In this document: positions 62,032 to 64,000 of the stretch, in pieces
Position numbering within the stretch: the first letter of the stretch is position 1
Layout of the letters: each line of letters starts with the position of its first letter
Assembly (NCBI RefSeq): GCF_041146795.1
Contig: NC_135167.1
Span: 30,832,954 to 30,896,953, forward strand
From: Maylandia zebra
Lineage: Eukaryota > Chordata > Actinopteri > Cichliformes > Cichlidae
Direction of reading: 5' to 3'
DNA: 64,000 bases
Position numbers and translations under genes: made by a program
The notes under the pieces: model-generated
The model's input: the letters and a program-made list of their open reading frames with translations, nothing else
What the model was told of the DNA's origin: nothing
The model's database searches: none

Positions 62032-63959
62032 TAATGTGATGGATGTGCTTGAGCAGAGGCACACAGCTCTTCAATGTTTGGCTCAATTTGGGAAAGGCTG
62101 AGTCTTAAATCGTTTTCCACACAAAGTCTTGCTCTGTATTTTGTTTTCATGTTTGTTAAAGCAGAAAATCCCTTTTCGCATAAGTATGTGGTGGCAAAAG
62201 GCATCAGAGTCTTGACAGCGCGCTTAGCCAGCGCGGGCTGTTCAGTGCGCAGCCCTATCCAGAAATCCGCCAGGTTCTTTTGAGCGTGTTCAACTTTTAG
62301 AGATCCATCTGTGGCGATTTCAATTAGGCTCTCCTGGTCAGACGGTGATAACGAAGTAGGCACGGCGGTGAACGGGTGACGTATCCAATCATTTGAGCCG
62401 TCCGTCTCTGGGAAGTATCGGCGTAACTGCACCGCCAGCTCCTCAAGGTGCACGTTACATTCGCGCTTTACACTTTTAGATAGTGTGAGATCATTAGAGC
62501 ACAGAAAATCATGCAGCACAGGAAAGACTTCAGTGTTGTTTGTATCCAAGCAGTTCTTCCAAAGGTTTAACTTCTTTATCATGGCCTCAACTTTATCTTG
62601 AACATTGAATATAGTTGCAGAAACGCCTTGTAATCCGAGATTGAGCTCGTTCAGACGAGAAAATATATCACACCGATAAGCCAGGCAGGTAAGGTACTCT
62701 TCATCATGCAAATGTTCAGACAGCTCAAAGGGATGGTTACTGAAGAAAACTTTAAGTTCATCCCTCAACTCAAAGAAACGGGTCAGCACTTTCGCTCTAG
62801 ATAGCCAGCGAACCTCTGTGTGGAGTAATAATGTCTCATGCTCGCTGCCCATCTCATTGCACAACGCAGCAAATAAGCGGGAGTTCAGCGGCCTGGCTTT
62901 CACAAAGTTAACCATTTTTACACTCGTGTCCAAAACATGTTTCAAACGGACAGGTATTCCCTTTGCAGCAAGAGCCTCTTGGTGGATGCTGCAGTGTACC
63001 CAGGAGGCATCTGGCGCGACTGCTTGCACACGCGAAACCACACCTCCGTGTCTCCCAGTCATGGCCCGTGCGCCATCAGTACAGATGCCAACACATCTGT
63101 CCCACACGAGTCCATGTGTGTTCATGAATGTGTCCAGCTTTTGAAAAATATCTGCGGCAGTTGTCCTTTGTTCCAGCGGTTTACAGAACAGCATGTCCTC
63201 CTTGATGGTTCCTTCATGAATGTAGCGCACATATACGAGAAGATGCGCCAGGCCAGCCACATCCGTGGACTCATCTAGCTGTATTGCATAACATTCACTG
63301 TGGCGTATGCGCAGAAGTAGCTGCTGTAAAACATTTTCTGACATTGCATTGATGCGCCGTAAGACAGTATTGTTTGATGATGGAATGGACTGTATCGTCT
63401 TTTTTGCCTTTTCCCCCAACATTGTCCCTACCATATCTAAAGCAGCAGGGAGAATGAGGTCCTCCACAATAGTGTGGGGTTTGTTGTTTTTAGCCACTCT
63501 GTAACTGACCATGTAAGATGCTTGTAGTCTGTTTTTATTCATAAGATCTGGCACCTGAATGCAGGTTTTACTTGTTGAAAGTGATTTTAGCTGTCGCTCA
63601 AAATATTCCCTTGGTTTATTTTTCAAATGGGGATGATTTGTCTCTAAATGTCTGCGCAAAAGTGAAGGTTTCATTGAGTTCTGAGACAATACTTTTGCAC
63701 AAATAACACACTGTGGCCGGGGAAATCCACCAATATTTATACACGTAAACCCCAGCGAAATATAATTGTCATCATATTTGCGCTTCTTTGATGAGGTTGT
63801 GTTACAGTCCGTGCTGTCATGCTTTCTCCCACTTTGACGCTCCGCATCAGACACTTCATCACTTTCCACATGGCTGGCTCCAGCTATGCTAGCCACTTGG
63901 CTAGTAACCACAGATACATCCCTGCTAGCACTGCTAGCATCCAAATCTGACGAACACAT
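62031..63959 (-). CDS. hAT-family transposase with BED zinc finger (642 codons, uninterrupted)
   Basis: A ZBED5/SCAND3-like (Charlie-group) hAT transposase, which would cut and paste the element. N-terminal BED finger: Cys84, Cys87 and the His pair His104/His109 (CVIC ... HLETNH). RNase-H-like core: Asp229 in LDESTD, Asp295 in CTDGARAM and Glu595 in CEKGFSALTNMK match the usual DDE positions. An all-helical insertion lies between the second Asp and the Glu, and the C-terminal dimerisation block follows. There is no stop or frameshift over 1929 nt, unlike every other transposon in the window. The start is the first Met seen; the frame could extend upstream beyond 64000. The stop TAA overlaps an AATAAA. 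It could be an active or recent copy, or a domesticated gene; the terminal repeat argues for a transposon. Confidence 0.93.
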   Translation of the reverse strand: MCSSDLDASSASRDVSVVTSQVASIAGASHVESDEVSDAERQSGRKHDSTDCNTTSSKKRKYDDNYISLGFTCINIGGFPRPQCVICAKVLSQNSMKPSLLRRHLETNHPHLKNKPREYFERQLKSLSTSKTCIQVPDLMNKNRLQASYMVSYRVAKNNKPHTIVEDLILPAALDMVGTMLGEKAKKTIQSIPSSNNTVLRRINAMSENVLQQLLLRIRHSECYAIQLDESTDVAGLAHLLVYVRYIHEGTIKEDMLFCKPLEQRTTAADIFQKLDTFMNTHGLVWDRCVGICTDGARAMTGRHGGVVSRVQAVAPDASWVHCSIHQEALAAKGIPVRLKHVLDTSVKMVNFVKARPLNSRLFAALCNEMGSEHETLLLHTEVRWLSRAKVLTRFFELRDELKVFFSNHPFELSEHLHDEEYLTCLAYRCDIFSRLNELNLGLQGVSATIFNVQDKVEAMIKKLNLWKNCLDTNNTEVFPVLHDFLCSNDLTLSKSVKRECNVHLEELAVQLRRYFPETDGSNDWIRHPFTAVPTSLSPSDQESLIEIATDGSLKVEHAQKNLADFWIGLRTEQPALAKRAVKTLMPFATTYLCEKGFSALTNMKTKYRARLCVENDLRLSLSQIEPNIEELCASAQAHPSH

Positions 63960-64000
63960 TGTTGTTGAACAATCACCTGTGCGGTCACTGGAAAATGCAT

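Larger units (their letters stand above)
61722..64000 (-). mobile_element. hAT transposon, 3' end and transposase (continues past the right edge)
   Basis: The terminus CAGTGCTTCCCAAACTTTTT at 61722 is characteristic of hAT (Charlie/ZBED-type) elements. The transposase lies inside in the opposite orientation, so this is the element's 3' end. The 8 bases just outside, CTCTAGTG (61714-61721), should be the target duplication. The 5' terminus is not in the window. Confidence 0.85.

Noticed and set aside
62818..63504. Several plus-strand frames of 65-113 codons
   Set aside because: All lie opposite the intact hAT transposase and have no family match.

Overview
This is a stretch of vertebrate nuclear DNA, almost certainly from a ray-finned (teleost, probably percomorph) fish. 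The genes are split into short exons with GT-AG introns and are separated by AT-rich non-coding DNA. The repeats are typical fish ones: hAT and Tc1-like DNA transposons, MITEs, CR1/L2-type LINE debris, solo LTRs and a (ATGG)n-tailed retroposon. I see no bacterial, phage or organellar features.

Three protein genes lie in tandem on the minus strand. Reading from the left edge: (1) sin3a, the scaffold of the SIN3-HDAC corepressor. The first 14 coding exons (about 865 residues: PAH1, PAH2, PAH3 and the HDAC-interaction region) lie between 1 and 9921, with an untranslated first exon near 12.55-12.7 kb; the 3' part of the gene is beyond the left edge. (2) A 14-exon gene (13832-23892) for a secreted or membrane-anchored zona pellucida (ZP) domain protein of 789 residues. 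It has a signal peptide, a cysteine-containing N-terminal region, a ZP module, a mucin-like Thr/Ser/Ala tandem repeat and a hydrophobic C-terminal tail. (3) taldo1, transaldolase, complete in 8 exons (27124-34586, 338 residues). I joined the exons by hand; reading phase is consistent across every junction of all three genes.

From 34.6 kb to 61.7 kb I find no convincing coding exon. A CpG-containing segment with a strong splice donor (about 38.77-38.92 kb, plus strand) looks like an untranslated first exon of a gene whose coding part would lie to the right. The rest is transposon debris: three related solo LTRs (two with perfect 5-bp target duplications), hAT MITEs with 8-bp duplications, a piggyBac-like MITE with TTAA, Tc1-like relics, and a retroposon with a perfect 14-bp duplication.

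At the right edge a hAT element begins at 61722 inside a Tc1-like relic. It carries an uninterrupted 642-codon ZBED/Charlie-type transposase on the minus strand, with the BED finger and all three presumptive catalytic acidic residues present; its far end lies outside the window. I found no wholly new biological system. The items most worth following up are this apparently intact transposase, the ZP/mucin gene with its 66-bp coding minisatellite, a GC-AG intron inside the PAH2 coding region of sin3a, a four-codon uORF overlapping the sin3a start codon, and the orphan first exon.
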